From Achromobacter spanius (GTDB lineage: Bacteria > Pseudomonadota > Gammaproteobacteria > Burkholderiales > Burkholderiaceae_B): 64,000 nt of DNA. Numbering within the stretch: position 1 is the first letter of the stretch; the number at the start of each line of letters is the position of its first letter. Both the position numbers and the translations under genes were made by a program. The notes under the pieces were generated by a model. That model worked only from the letters and a program-made list of their open reading frames with translations, was not told the origin of the DNA and made no database searches. This document shows, one piece after another, positions 7,984-16,114 of this stretch. Location: NCBI RefSeq assembly GCF_029637605.1, contig NZ_CP121261.1, forward strand, positions 5,890,001-5,954,000. Reading direction: 5' to 3'.

Positions 7984-10116
7984 ATGCATTTACGTGGCGC
8001 AGCCCTGCTTTTCGTCCTTGGTGCAGTGTGCGCTCCGGCGCACGCCGAATTTGAACAACAGCTTGGGCCTCTGGCGGGCACGGTCAAGCAGCAGCTGTTG
8101 CAGGGCTGGACGGCAGGGCTGCAGGATGGCTGGTTCACCTTGCGGAACCCGGGTACGCCCGGTAGCGAGCAAACGCTTTACGTGAATGTGGGCCCTGCGC
8201 CGGATGCCGGCCGCATTACCGACGTCAACGTGGTCGTCAGTTCACAAAACCCCAAGGCTTCCATCGGCGTGGTGCTGAACAACCGCCCGCGCAAAAGCCT
8301 GTGCCTGCTTGAGATTTCGGCGGACAAGAATACTCAGCTATTCTGTCTGGAAGGCCAGAACCGCCGCGATTTCGGCTCGGTGCCCAATGTGGCCAAGCTG
8401 GACGGCTCGGACCGCATCAAAGTGGTTGAAGTGCCCGGCGCCGCGCGCTTCATCGTGAACGGCCAGAAGATCGGCGACGTTGCCGATGTGCCCGCGCTGG
8501 GCGGCGACATCGGCATCATGGCGTATGACGTTGGCACGTTCGGCGTTGCGGACTTTGCCATCACCACCAACAAGGGCACTCCGCAAGCCGCGCAAAATCC
8601 GCCGCCTGCCGGACTGCCGCCCCGGTCCGGACTACCGCCTCGTGGTGGTGGCGCGGGGACCAGTCCGCAGAACACGCAGCCGCCCGCCGCGCCGCCGCAG
8701 TCGGCACCCGCGCAAGGCAGCAATAATTCCGGCTTGCAGGGCGCGGGTCCGTACCCGCGTTTCGGCGGCGACACCGAGCGTATCGTCGCGGTGTACATCG
8801 GCCTGATGAAGAGCATTTTCATGCACGAATTCGGCCATGCCTTGATCGGCGAATTGGAATTGCCGTCGACCGGCGCGGAAGAAGACGCCGTGGATATCTA
8901 CGCGGCGCTGCAGATCGTGGAACCCACCATGTACCCGTCGGGCAGCAAGGACGTGGACCGCATGGCGCGCGAAGCCGCAACCTATGCCGCTTTGCAGTGG
9001 TACTACAGCGGCAAGCTTTCCGAGGGTAAGGGCCAGGCCCCCTCGGCATGGCAGGACGAGCATACCGGCGACCTGAAGCGCTTTCGCAACATGCTGTGCA
9101 TCATGTACGGCGGCAACCCCGAAGTGTTTGAATCCGTCGTGCGACAAACCGGCTTTGAAGACCGCACCAAGGCGCGTTGCACCGACGAATTCAACAAGCA
9201 GAATCGCGCCTGGCGCAAGATTCTGGCGCCTCATACCCGCGTGGGAACCTGGACACCCGATGGCTTGCAGCCCGCCAACGCGCCTGGCGCGCCAGTGAAC
9301 GTGGTGTTTGAACCGTCCACGCGCAAGATCGGCAATCTGTTCGCCAAGCATCTGTCGGACGCCATCAGCGAAAACATCAAGCTCTTGGGCAAGACCTATG
9401 TGCTGCCGCGCCCCGTGAACGTGGTCTTCAAGGACTGCGGCAAGCTGAACGCCTGGTACAGCCCGCGTGAAGGCTCGATCACCATGTGCTATGAGCTGAT
9501 CGAGAACATCGCGGTGATGATCTCGGACATTGAAATGGGCACCGTGGGTGGCGAAGTGGTCGCCAAGGATGGTTCGGCGCCGCCGCCGCGCCAGCAAGCG
9601 CCCGCTGGGCAAGGACAAGGGCAAGGCCGAGGGCAGGGCGCTGCCGCGCCGACCGGCCCCTTTGATGAACTGAAAGACAGCGGCGTGCCGGCCACCACCT
9701 TGCTGTTCACGGCGCCTTATAAAGGCCCGACGCCTGTTCAGCACTACCGCGCCAAGGTCATCACGACCAAGGACCTGGTGCCGCTGATAACGAACAACAA
9801 GAATATCGTCATCGTCGATACCAGCGGGCTGCGCGATACGCTGCCCATCGCCTATCCGTTGGCCGACGCGGGGTCGGACGGCAGCGTCAAGGACCACCTG
9901 CAAGGCGCGCTGGATGACTGGCTGTTGAAGAAGGCGGGTGGCAATCGCGGCGTGCCGATTGTGCTGATGGGCGCCAGCATGAATGATCGATCGTCGTACA
10001 ACGCGGCCTTGCGTGTCGGGACGTTGGGTTGGGATGCCTACTGGTACCGGGGCGGCATGGAAGCCTGGGTGGCCAATGGGCTGCCGACGGCGCCGGTGAA
10101 GCCGGCGCAGAACTAA
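7984..10116 (+). CDS. Exported DUF4344-like HExxH metallopeptidase with rhodanese-like C-terminal domain
   Basis: 710-residue secreted or periplasmic protein with a signal peptide (cleavage likely after APAHA, residue 22). Residues about 23-195 look like a beta-sandwich (DUF1080/LamG-like pattern, low certainty), followed by a Pro/Gly-rich linker to about 255. A putative zinc metallopeptidase follows: HEFGH at 281-285 with a downstream EEDAVD motif that could supply a further ligand. About 200 residues later comes the other DUF4344 signature, DCGKLNAWY (484-492) and CYEL (502-505). In DUF4344 proteins as I know them the CYEL segment precedes HExxH, so the order here looks permuted. After a Gln/Gly-rich linker (about 530-555), residues 595-705 resemble the rhodanese group ending WYRGGMEAW, but the active-site loop (GASMNDRS, 663-670) has no cysteine. 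Substrate and role are unknown; it sits alone between ispF and convergent ahpD. Confidence 0.72.
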   Translation: MHLRGAALLFVLGAVCAPAHAEFEQQLGPLAGTVKQQLLQGWTAGLQDGWFTLRNPGTPGSEQTLYVNVGPAPDAGRITDVNVVVSSQNPKASIGVVLNNRPRKSLCLLEISADKNTQLFCLEGQNRRDFGSVPNVAKLDGSDRIKVVEVPGAARFIVNGQKIGDVADVPALGGDIGIMAYDVGTFGVADFAITTNKGTPQAAQNPPPAGLPPRSGLPPRGGGAGTSPQNTQPPAAPPQSAPAQGSNNSGLQGAGPYPRFGGDTERIVAVYIGLMKSIFMHEFGHALIGELELPSTGAEEDAVDIYAALQIVEPTMYPSGSKDVDRMAREAATYAALQWYYSGKLSEGKGQAPSAWQDEHTGDLKRFRNMLCIMYGGNPEVFESVVRQTGFEDRTKARCTDEFNKQNRAWRKILAPHTRVGTWTPDGLQPANAPGAPVNVVFEPSTRKIGNLFAKHLSDAISENIKLLGKTYVLPRPVNVVFKDCGKLNAWYSPREGSITMCYELIENIAVMISDIEMGTVGGEVVAKDGSAPPPRQQAPAGQGQGQGRGQGAAAPTGPFDELKDSGVPATTLLFTAPYKGPTPVQHYRAKVITTKDLVPLITNNKNIVIVDTSGLRDTLPIAYPLADAGSDGSVKDHLQGALDDWLLKKAGGNRGVPIVLMGASMNDRSSYNAALRVGTLGWDAYWYRGGMEAWVANGLPTAPVKPAQN

Positions 10117-10151
10117 GCCTCGGTTGCCGGCAGACAGCGGCAAGCGATAAA

Positions 10152-10190
10152 AAGCCCGCCTGTTTTTACGCAGGCGGGCTTCTTCGTTTT
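10152..10190. terminator. Terminator between convergent metallopeptidase gene and ahpD
   Basis: An 11-bp GC-rich stem (AAGCCCGCCTG with CAGGCGGGCTT) with an 8-nt loop, followed by TCTTCGTTTT on the plus strand and preceded by A-rich sequence, so it may act in both directions. Confidence 0.8.
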
Positions 10191-10225
10191 CGGCCCGAGT
10201 TTTCAGGCTGGGGCTTCAGACCGGC

Positions 10226-10744
10226 TTACTTGCCCTGTGCGGCCAGCGCCAGGGCGGCGGCGTTGACGACCGCGGCAATCCGGCCGGCGTCGCGCAGTTG
10301 TTCCGTCGACACGCCGTCGTTCTTCAGGTTTTCATAGTGCGAGGCCACGCAGAAATGGCACTTGCCAATGATCGAAGCGACCAGCGCGAACAGTTCGAAG
10401 CGCTTTTTCTCGACGCCACCATGGGTGGCGTAGGCGTTCATGCGCAACTGGGCGGGCAGGCTCTTCAGGTTGGCGTCACCGGTCATTTCCACATAGGGAT
10501 ACCAGGTGTTGTTCATGCCCATCAGCGCGGACGCGGTCAGGGCGGCGTTGGCGTCGCCTTCCGACAGGCCGCTTTTGAAGGCCTCGACCAGCACCGGGCT
10601 GCGGGCGGCATACGCGGCCGACAGGGCGGCGCCCACGGCGTCTTCCGGCGCCAGGGTCGAACGGGCAATCACGGCGTCCAGATTCAGGCGGATATCCTTG
10701 GCCCAATCCGGGAGCTGTTCCTTAATGGTGGTAAGAAATTCCAT
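10226..10744 (-). CDS. ahpD: Alkyl hydroperoxide reductase AhpD
   Basis: Thioredoxin-like AhpD-fold protein that reduces oxidised AhpC. In the 172-residue product the CxxC-type active site is CHFCVASH (Cys129, Cys132, His136), with the conserved upstream Glu117. It lies 73 bp downstream of ahpC on the same strand and no ahpF flavoenzyme is nearby, so this looks like an AhpC/AhpD system of the mycobacterial type rather than the enteric AhpC/AhpF system. A nested hairpin in the ahpC-ahpD gap may lower its expression relative to ahpC. Confidence 0.95.
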   Translation of the reverse strand: MEFLTTIKEQLPDWAKDIRLNLDAVIARSTLAPEDAVGAALSAAYAARSPVLVEAFKSGLSEGDANAALTASALMGMNNTWYPYVEMTGDANLKSLPAQLRMNAYATHGGVEKKRFELFALVASIIGKCHFCVASHYENLKNDGVSTEQLRDAGRIAAVVNAAALALAAQGK

Positions 10745-10773
10745 AGTTTTTACCTATAATCTAGCGCAATGAA

Positions 10774-10812
10774 AGCCCAGCGAGGAGCCTGCAAGCAGGC
10801 CCCGGCTGGGCT
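10774..10812 (-). promoter_or_regulatory. Nested hairpin in the ahpC-ahpD intercistronic gap
   Basis: An outer 8-bp stem (AGCCCAGC at 10774-10781 with GCTGGGCT at 10805-10812) encloses an inner perfect 6-bp stem (GCCTGC with GCAGGC, 10787-10800). On the minus strand only a short TTTC follows, so it is a weak terminator, attenuator or mRNA-stabilising structure. Confidence 0.55.
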
Positions 10813-10817
10813 GGAAA

Positions 10818-11366
10818 TTACAGCGTAGCGCCGCCAACCGTACGGTTGCACGGGCACAGTTCGTCGGTTTGCAGACCGTCGAGCAGACGCAGAACTTCTT
10901 CCGGGTTACGGCCGACGTTCAGGTTGTTCACCGAAACGTGCTGGATCGTGTTGTCCGGGTCAACGATGAACGTGGCGCGCAGGGCAACGCCAGCACCCTT
11001 TTCGCGGACGCCCAGTTGGTCGATCAGGGCACCGGTGGTGTCGCCGAATTGGTAGTGGCCCAGCTTGTTCAGGTCCGGATGCTCACGGCGCCATGCCAGC
11101 TTGACGAATTCGTTGTCGGTGGAGCCGCCCAGCAGGACGGCGTCGCGGTCTTCGAAATCCTTGGCCAGCTTGTTGAAGCCGACGATTTCGGTCGGGCACA
11201 CAAACGTGAAGTCTTTCGGGTAGAAGTAGATCACCTTCCACTTGCCGGGGAACGAGCTTTCGGTGATGTCTTCAAACGCCGACACGCCATTTTCTTCGTG
11301 CTGGTTGAAGCCGGGCTTGACGCCGGTGACCTTGAAGGGCTCGAGTTTGTCGCCAACAGTTTTCAT
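10818..11366 (-). CDS. ahpC: Alkyl hydroperoxide reductase (peroxiredoxin) AhpC
   Basis: Typical 2-Cys peroxiredoxin that reduces H2O2 and organic hydroperoxides in the cytosol. The 182-residue protein has the peroxidatic motif FTFVCPTE (Cys57) and a C-terminal resolving region CPC (Cys171, Cys173). Upstream lies a strong sigma70-type promoter overlapped by an inverted repeat, consistent with OxyR activation, which is known for this family in related bacteria but inferred here. It is followed by ahpD, its likely reductase partner. Confidence 0.96.
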   Translation of the reverse strand: MKTVGDKLEPFKVTGVKPGFNQHEENGVSAFEDITESSFPGKWKVIYFYPKDFTFVCPTEIVGFNKLAKDFEDRDAVLLGGSTDNEFVKLAWRREHPDLNKLGHYQFGDTTGALIDQLGVREKGAGVALRATFIVDPDNTIQHVSVNNLNVGRNPEEVLRLLDGLQTDELCPCNRTVGGATL

Positions 11367-11417
11367 GTTTACTCCCAGTAGTTGTTGGTGGAGATAAGGC
11401 AGTGCCTTAAACCATAA

Positions 11418-11445
11418 ATTCTACGCTATGGATTATCGTTGTCTA
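11418..11445 (-). promoter_or_regulatory. Sigma70-type promoter of ahpC
   Basis: On the minus strand, TAGACA (11445-11440; 5 of 6 to TTGACA) and TAGAAT (11423-11418; 5 of 6 to TATAAT) are separated by 16 bp. Transcription would begin about 45 nt before the ahpC ATG. The promoter lies across the end of risS, so ahpC can be expressed independently of risAS. Confidence 0.65.
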
Positions 11446-12820
11446 ATTGATAATTCCTAAACTTGGCTTTGGGCAACTCTATCCGCGCGGTCAGTCCGCC
11501 GCCCTCGCGCGGTAGCATCCGCAACGACCCGCCGACGTGCTTGAGCAGGCGCTCGACAATGGCCAGGCCCAGCCCCGCGCCGCTCACGCCAGTACGTGCC
11601 GCTTCGCCGCGCGAGAAAGGCCGCAGCAAGCGGTCGACATCTTCGGGCGCGATGCCCGGACCACGGTCGCAGACTTCGATCACGATCATGCCGCCCTCGG
11701 CTTGCAGCGTCATGACAAGATGGGCCATGCCGTCGGTGGATCGCCCATAGCGGCGGGCGTTTTCGATCAGGTTGCTGACCACGCGCTTCAGATCCAGCGC
11801 CGTGATCCGGGCGCGCAACCCGGGTTCCAGCGATGCCTCGAGTTCGCCGCCCAGCGACGCGGTGTGGCTGCGCTCGCGTTCGTACAGTTCGGCCAGCACG
11901 GCCGAAATGTCCGTCGCCAATTGCGGCAGCGAGCCCGCCGGCCGCGCGTATTCCATCAGCTGCCCGATGCTGTGGTCGATCTGGCCCAGGTCTTCGTCAA
12001 TGGCCTGGCGCGCATCTTCCGACACGCCGCTGAGTTCGATTTCCAGGCGCATGCGCGCAAGCGGGGTGCGTAAGTCGTGCGAGATCCCCGCCAGCATCAG
12101 CTCGCGATCGGCCTCGGCCTGCCGCAAGTCCTTGGCCATCCGGTTGAACGAGGCGTTCAAGTCGCGGATTTCCAGCGGGCCTTGCTCCGGCAAGGCGGCA
12201 GGCGTTTCACCACGCGACAGTACTTGGGCCGCGCGCGCGAGCCGGGACAGGGGCCGGTTCACGAACCCCACGCTGACCGCCGCGCCGACAAGGGAAAGCA
12301 GCAACGCCGTGGCGCCCCATCCCAGCCATTCGATCCCGCCGGTCAGCCCGATCTGCTCTCGCTCGAACACCAGCCAGTACAGGTCTTTTTCAATCTGGAA
12401 GCTGACCCAGAAGCCGGGTACCTGGTTCACCCCCCAGGCGATCTGGGTTTCCGGACCGAAGCGCGTACGGATGTGCTGGGCCACCCGCTGCCAGTAGTCG
12501 TCGTCGGGAAGGGCTTCGGCAAAGTCGGTGACTTCGCGCGGATAGACCTGAATGCCTTCGTTGGTGGCCAGGTCAAGCAGGAGCTTGCTGCGTTCGCCGT
12601 TCTGGGAATAGATCAGCGCCGTGCGCGTGATATTGACGGCCGTGATCACCCGCTGCGCCATTTGATTGGCGCGCGGTCCCAGCTCCATGCTGAAAAAAAC
12701 TTGTAGCCACGCGCCCAGGCTGACCAGCATCAGCGCGGCAAGCAGCAGGAACGTGCGGCCGAACAAGCCGAGCCGCAAACGTGAAGTCAGGTTCCTGAAG
12801 GTTCTGCGCAAGCGGGGCAC
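11426..12820 (-). CDS. risS: Sensor histidine kinase RisS (EnvZ-like)
   Basis: Inner-membrane sensor kinase that phosphorylates the adjacent regulator. Domains in order in the 464-residue product: transmembrane helix 1 (about 18-36), periplasmic segment, transmembrane helix 2 (TALLLSLVGAAVSVGFV), HAMP, HisKA with phospho-acceptor motif GISHDLRTPLARM, and HATPase with NLIENARRYG and GAGLGLAIVERL. The GTG start at 12820 (VPRLRRTFRN) has AGGAG about 9 nt upstream. The open frame runs further upstream, but that would overlap risA. In B. pertussis the risS gene is reported as frameshifted; here it is intact. Confidence 0.92.
   Translation of the reverse strand: MPRLRRTFRNLTSRLRLGLFGRTFLLLAALMLVSLGAWLQVFFSMELGPRANQMAQRVITAVNITRTALIYSQNGERSKLLLDLATNEGIQVYPREVTDFAEALPDDDYWQRVAQHIRTRFGPETQIAWGVNQVPGFWVSFQIEKDLYWLVFEREQIGLTGGIEWLGWGATALLLSLVGAAVSVGFVNRPLSRLARAAQVLSRGETPAALPEQGPLEIRDLNASFNRMAKDLRQAEADRELMLAGISHDLRTPLARMRLEIELSGVSEDARQAIDEDLGQIDHSIGQLMEYARPAGSLPQLATDISAVLAELYERERSHTASLGGELEASLEPGLRARITALDLKRVVSNLIENARRYGRSTDGMAHLVMTLQAEGGMIVIEVCDRGPGIAPEDVDRLLRPFSRGEAARTGVSGAGLGLAIVERLLKHVGGSLRMLPREGGGLTARIELPKAKFRNYQLDNDNP
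11432..11454. promoter_or_regulatory. Inverted repeat over the ahpC -35 box, candidate OxyR site
   Basis: ATTATC (11432-11437) and GATAAT (11449-11454) form an inverted repeat with an 11-bp spacer that brackets the -35 box. A second repeat CCATA-N10-TATGG lies just downstream, over the -10. The position suits an OxyR-type activator; assigning it to OxyR is inference. Confidence 0.4.
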
Positions 12821-12854
12821 GAGGCTGCGCTCCTGCCCAGGGCGGGCGACTCGG

Positions 12855-13589
12855 TCAGCTACCACCGTCCGGCACAAACACGTATCCAAGACCCCAAACG
12901 GTCTGGATGAACACGGGCTTGGACGGATTGGGTTCAATCAGCTTGCGCAGGCGCGAGATCTGAACGTCAAGGCTGCGATCGAAAGCTTCGTATTCGCGGC
13001 CACGCGCCAGTTCCATGAGCTTGTCGCGGGACAGGGGAATCTTCGGATGGCGCGCAAAGACCTTGAGCACCGAGAATTCACCCGTGGTGATGGGCACCTG
13101 TTCTCCGTTGCGCGTGAGCGTACGGGTGGACAAGTTCAGCACGTAGGGGCCGAAGGCGATGGATTCGTTCTCCTGGCTGGGGGCGCCGGGATGCTCCTCG
13201 GTGCCGCGGCGGCGCAGGATCGCGTTGATCCGTGCCAGCAGTTCCCGGGGGTTGAACGGTTTGGACAGGTAATCGTCCGCGCCCATCTCCAGGCCCACGA
13301 TGCGGTCGATTTCTTCCGCTTTGGCCGTGAGCATGATGATGGGGGTGTTGTCGTGGCCACCGCGCAGCCGGCGACAGATGGACAAGCCATCTTCGCCGGG
13401 CAGCATCAGATCCAGCACGAGCAAATCAAAGTGCTCGCGTTGCCAGAGTTTGCCCATCTCTTTGGCGTCTTCGGCAACGAAAACGTTGAATCCCTGCTCG
13501 GACAAATACCGGCGCAGCAAATCGCGCAAGCGCGGATCATCGTCGACGACGAGGATTTTTCGGGTGGGGGTGGTGTTTTGCGTATTCAT
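12855..13589 (-). CDS. risA: Response regulator RisA (OmpR family)
   Basis: DNA-binding response regulator of 244 residues: receiver domain with acidic pocket VVDDDPR, phosphorylation site VLDLMLPGEDG and conserved lysine in MLTAKAEE, then a winged-helix OmpR/PhoB domain ending near TVWGLGYVFVPDG. It precedes risS by 34 bp and forms an operon with it. In Bordetella RisA/RisS controls genes for stress and intracellular survival; the targets here are not known. Annotation as ompR would be equivalent. Confidence 0.93.
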   Translation of the reverse strand: MNTQNTTPTRKILVVDDDPRLRDLLRRYLSEQGFNVFVAEDAKEMGKLWQREHFDLLVLDLMLPGEDGLSICRRLRGGHDNTPIIMLTAKAEEIDRIVGLEMGADDYLSKPFNPRELLARINAILRRRGTEEHPGAPSQENESIAFGPYVLNLSTRTLTRNGEQVPITTGEFSVLKVFARHPKIPLSRDKLMELARGREYEAFDRSLDVQISRLRKLIEPNPSKPVFIQTVWGLGYVFVPDGGS

Positions 13590-13720
13590 GGCCGGAAATG
13601 TAACAGTGACAAGAACCAGCGGCTAGTGGGCGTTCACAAGATATTACACATTGCGAACCATGGTTGAAATCCCCCTTACAACCGGGGGCGAAGCCGCCGT
13701 ATTTCGTACAATCTGCATCT

Positions 13721-15028
13721 ATGGAACTAAACCTGCTGGCTTTGGAAACGTCTTCGTCCCGTTGTGGGGTGGCCCTTTTGCGCGTGCTCGATGGCCGCCT
13801 GGAGGTCATGACCCGCGAGCACGAGGGGTCTCAAGAGCATGCGGAACGGCTCTTGCCGATGGCGGGCGAACTGCTGGCCGAGTCCGGCCTGAAGCCCGAT
13901 GCGCTGCATGCCGTGGCGTTTGGGCAGGGCCCGGGCGGCTTTACCGGCTTGCGCGTGGCTTGCGGGATGGCGCAAGGGATGGGGTTGGGGCTGGGTATAC
14001 CCGTAGTGCCCGTAGTGTCCCACCAGGCGGTCGCCGCCCAAGTGTCCCAGGCGACGCCGGCAGACGCCATCATTGTGGCGCTGGATGCCCGCATGAACGA
14101 GGTTTATCTTGCCGTCTACCGCCGCCAGGAGGCCGCAGTGGCTGATGACGCCGGCTGGGACGTGTTGCAAGCCCCCTTGCTGATCGCGGCGGCCGAAGTT
14201 GTGCCCTGGACGGCGCATTATCTGAGCCAGTGGTCGGCCCAGGTGGGCCAGCCGCTGCAACCGCTGCTGGCGGGCGATGCCTGGGATGCCTACGCGGCCG
14301 ATATGAATCCGCCCGCCGCGTGGCGCCGCGCCACGGATGCATTGCGTCCCGAGGCTGCCAGCGTGGCCCGCTTGGCGCGCCAGGGCTGGCTGCGCGGCGA
14401 AGCGCTGCCGCCCGAATCCGCCGCGCCGCTGTATGTGCGCGACAAGGTCGCATTCACCACCGCCGAGCGCATGCGCGGCGAGGGCGGCAACCCCAAGGCT
14501 CAGCCTACGCTGGCGTCGCAGGCCCATCAAACCCCCGAAAGCCCCGCCATCCCCGAAACTCCTGCAACTCTGCAGCCGCTGACGCTAGCTGATCTGGACG
14601 ACGTGGTGGCGCTGGAAGCGCAAGTGCAGGCGTTTCCCTGGACGCGCGGCAATTTCGCGGACGCGCTGGCGTCGGGCTACGGTGCCTGGGTGTTGCGGCG
14701 TGAGGGCAAGGTAGCGGCTTTTTGCATTTTGATGTTCGCGCCCGACGTGGCGCATCTGCTGGTGATCGCCGTGTCCAAACATTTGCATCGTCAAGGCCTG
14801 GGCGGCATCTTGCTGGACTGGTGTGAGCAGCAAGCGCGTGAGCGCGGGCTGGAAGGCGTGTTGCTGGAGGTGCGCCCGTCCAATACGTCGGCGGTCAGTT
14901 TCTACCAGCACCATGGTTATTTGCAGATCGGCGTGCGGCGGGGGTATTACCCCGCTGAGAAGGGCGCACGCGAAGATGCGCTGGTCATGCAGAAGCGCTT
15001 TAACGCCGTGGCCGAGGTGGCGGCATGA
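13721..15028 (+). CDS. tsaB: TsaB-RimI fusion: t6A synthesis subunit plus ribosomal-protein N-acetyltransferase
   Basis: One 435-residue chain holds two normally separate proteins. Residues about 1-235 are TsaB (LALETSSSRCGVAL, GQGPGGFTGLRVACGMAQG), the ASKHA-fold partner of TsaD in making threonylcarbamoyl-adenosine 37 of tRNA. A variable Pro/Ala-rich linker (about 255-285) leads to a GNAT domain (about 287-425) with acetyl-CoA-binding HRQGLGGILL and FYQHHGY, matching RimI, which acetylates the N terminus of ribosomal protein S18. The two genes are often neighbours in other bacteria; here they are fused. The start at 13721 gives the family N terminus. The gene overlaps the downstream glycosylase gene by 4 bp (ATGA). 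Confidence 0.93.
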   Translation: MELNLLALETSSSRCGVALLRVLDGRLEVMTREHEGSQEHAERLLPMAGELLAESGLKPDALHAVAFGQGPGGFTGLRVACGMAQGMGLGLGIPVVPVVSHQAVAAQVSQATPADAIIVALDARMNEVYLAVYRRQEAAVADDAGWDVLQAPLLIAAAEVVPWTAHYLSQWSAQVGQPLQPLLAGDAWDAYAADMNPPAAWRRATDALRPEAASVARLARQGWLRGEALPPESAAPLYVRDKVAFTTAERMRGEGGNPKAQPTLASQAHQTPESPAIPETPATLQPLTLADLDDVVALEAQVQAFPWTRGNFADALASGYGAWVLRREGKVAAFCILMFAPDVAHLLVIAVSKHLHRQGLGGILLDWCEQQARERGLEGVLLEVRPSNTSAVSFYQHHGYLQIGVRRGYYPAEKGAREDALVMQKRFNAVAEVAA

Positions 15029-16035
15029 GCCTGCCAACCCCCGCGACGGCGCCACGCGTCAATCCGCTACAGCGGATCTGGCTGCGCGAAATCGGCATGG
15101 AGCGCCTGTGGTTAAGGCCAGCGCCTGTCGTCACTCCCCCGGCTGTCACGGCTCCGGTTGCGGCCCCTTCAGCTGACATGGCTTCCGCCGTCACGTCGCA
15201 AGCCACTGTTTCAAAAGCAGTTTCTCCAGTTCCGCCTGCCGCGCCGACGATTGCCGCGAACGCGGTCGCGCCTGCCGCCGCCGTGGCGCAAGACGCCGTC
15301 GCCGCGGTCGAGCAGCCTGCGCAGGCTGTCGTTCCCACAGGGCGGGCCAGCGGGCGTCCGACGATTCCGGCATCCATCCTGAACCGCAGCGGCCCGCCAC
15401 CGCGTCCGGTCCCCAAGACGGTCGAGGACGAGGCCGTCGAAGCGCCGCGCGTTCCGGTGGCCGAAGCCGTCAAGAACGCCACCCTGGACGAATTGCGCGA
15501 GCAGGTCGTGGCATGCACGGCGTGTGGCCTATGCCAGGGCCGCCGCCACGCCGTGTTTGGCCAAGGTGCGACGCCCACCCGTTGGCTGGTCGTCGGCGAG
15601 GCGCCCGGCGAGCAAGAGGACCGGCAGGGCCATCCTTTTGTCGGCCGCTCCGGGCAGTTGCTGGACGCCATGCTGGCCGCCGTGGGCATGAGCCGCGACA
15701 CCGATGTCTTCATCACCAACGTGATCAAGTGCCGGCCGCCGGGCAACCGCAATCCCAAGCCCGAGGAAATCGCGTCGTGCAGCCCCTATCTGATGCGGCA
15801 GATTGCGCTGCTCAAGCCCGAACGCATTCTGGTGCTGGGCCGTTTCGCGGCGCAGACGCTGCTGGGCACGGATGCCACGATCGGCAGCCTGCGCGGCCGC
15901 GTGCATCAGTTGAAGACGGACGACGGCGCCGAAATCCCGCTTATCGTCAGCTATCATCCGGCCTATCTGCTGCGCAGCCCGTCTGAAAAGGCGCGTGCCT
16001 GGCAAGACCTGAAGCTGGCGTCGCGAATGGTTTGA
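15025..16035 (+). CDS. Uracil-DNA glycosylase, family 4 (iron-sulfur type)
   Basis: Removes uracil from DNA. The C-terminal 190 residues carry the family 4 layout: cluster ligands CTACGLC, motif GEAPGEQEDRQGHPF, a second ligand pair in IKCRPPGNRNP and IASC, and the distal motif SYHPAYLLR. These ligands would bind a 4Fe-4S cluster. The first roughly 150 residues are an Ala/Pro/Val-rich low-complexity extension of the kind seen in SPO1-DNA-polymerase-like homologues and have no recognisable domain. It is translationally coupled to tsaB-rimI through an ATGA overlap. Confidence 0.92.
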   Translation: MSLPTPATAPRVNPLQRIWLREIGMERLWLRPAPVVTPPAVTAPVAAPSADMASAVTSQATVSKAVSPVPPAAPTIAANAVAPAAAVAQDAVAAVEQPAQAVVPTGRASGRPTIPASILNRSGPPPRPVPKTVEDEAVEAPRVPVAEAVKNATLDELREQVVACTACGLCQGRRHAVFGQGATPTRWLVVGEAPGEQEDRQGHPFVGRSGQLLDAMLAAVGMSRDTDVFITNVIKCRPPGNRNPKPEEIASCSPYLMRQIALLKPERILVLGRFAAQTLLGTDATIGSLRGRVHQLKTDDGAEIPLIVSYHPAYLLRSPSEKARAWQDLKLASRMV

Positions 16036-16061
16036 TGTCGAATCGGTCGGCGCACGGGCGA

Positions 16062-16099
16062 AAAAAAACCGGGGGTTGGTTCACATCCCCGGTTTTTTC
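16062..16099. terminator. Bidirectional terminator between udg and lplT
   Basis: The stem A(n)CCGGGG with CCCCGGTTTTTT is flanked by an A-run on the left and a T-run on the right, so it can serve both convergent genes. Confidence 0.85.
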
Positions 16100-16114
16100 T
16101 TTCAGATCAATCGT

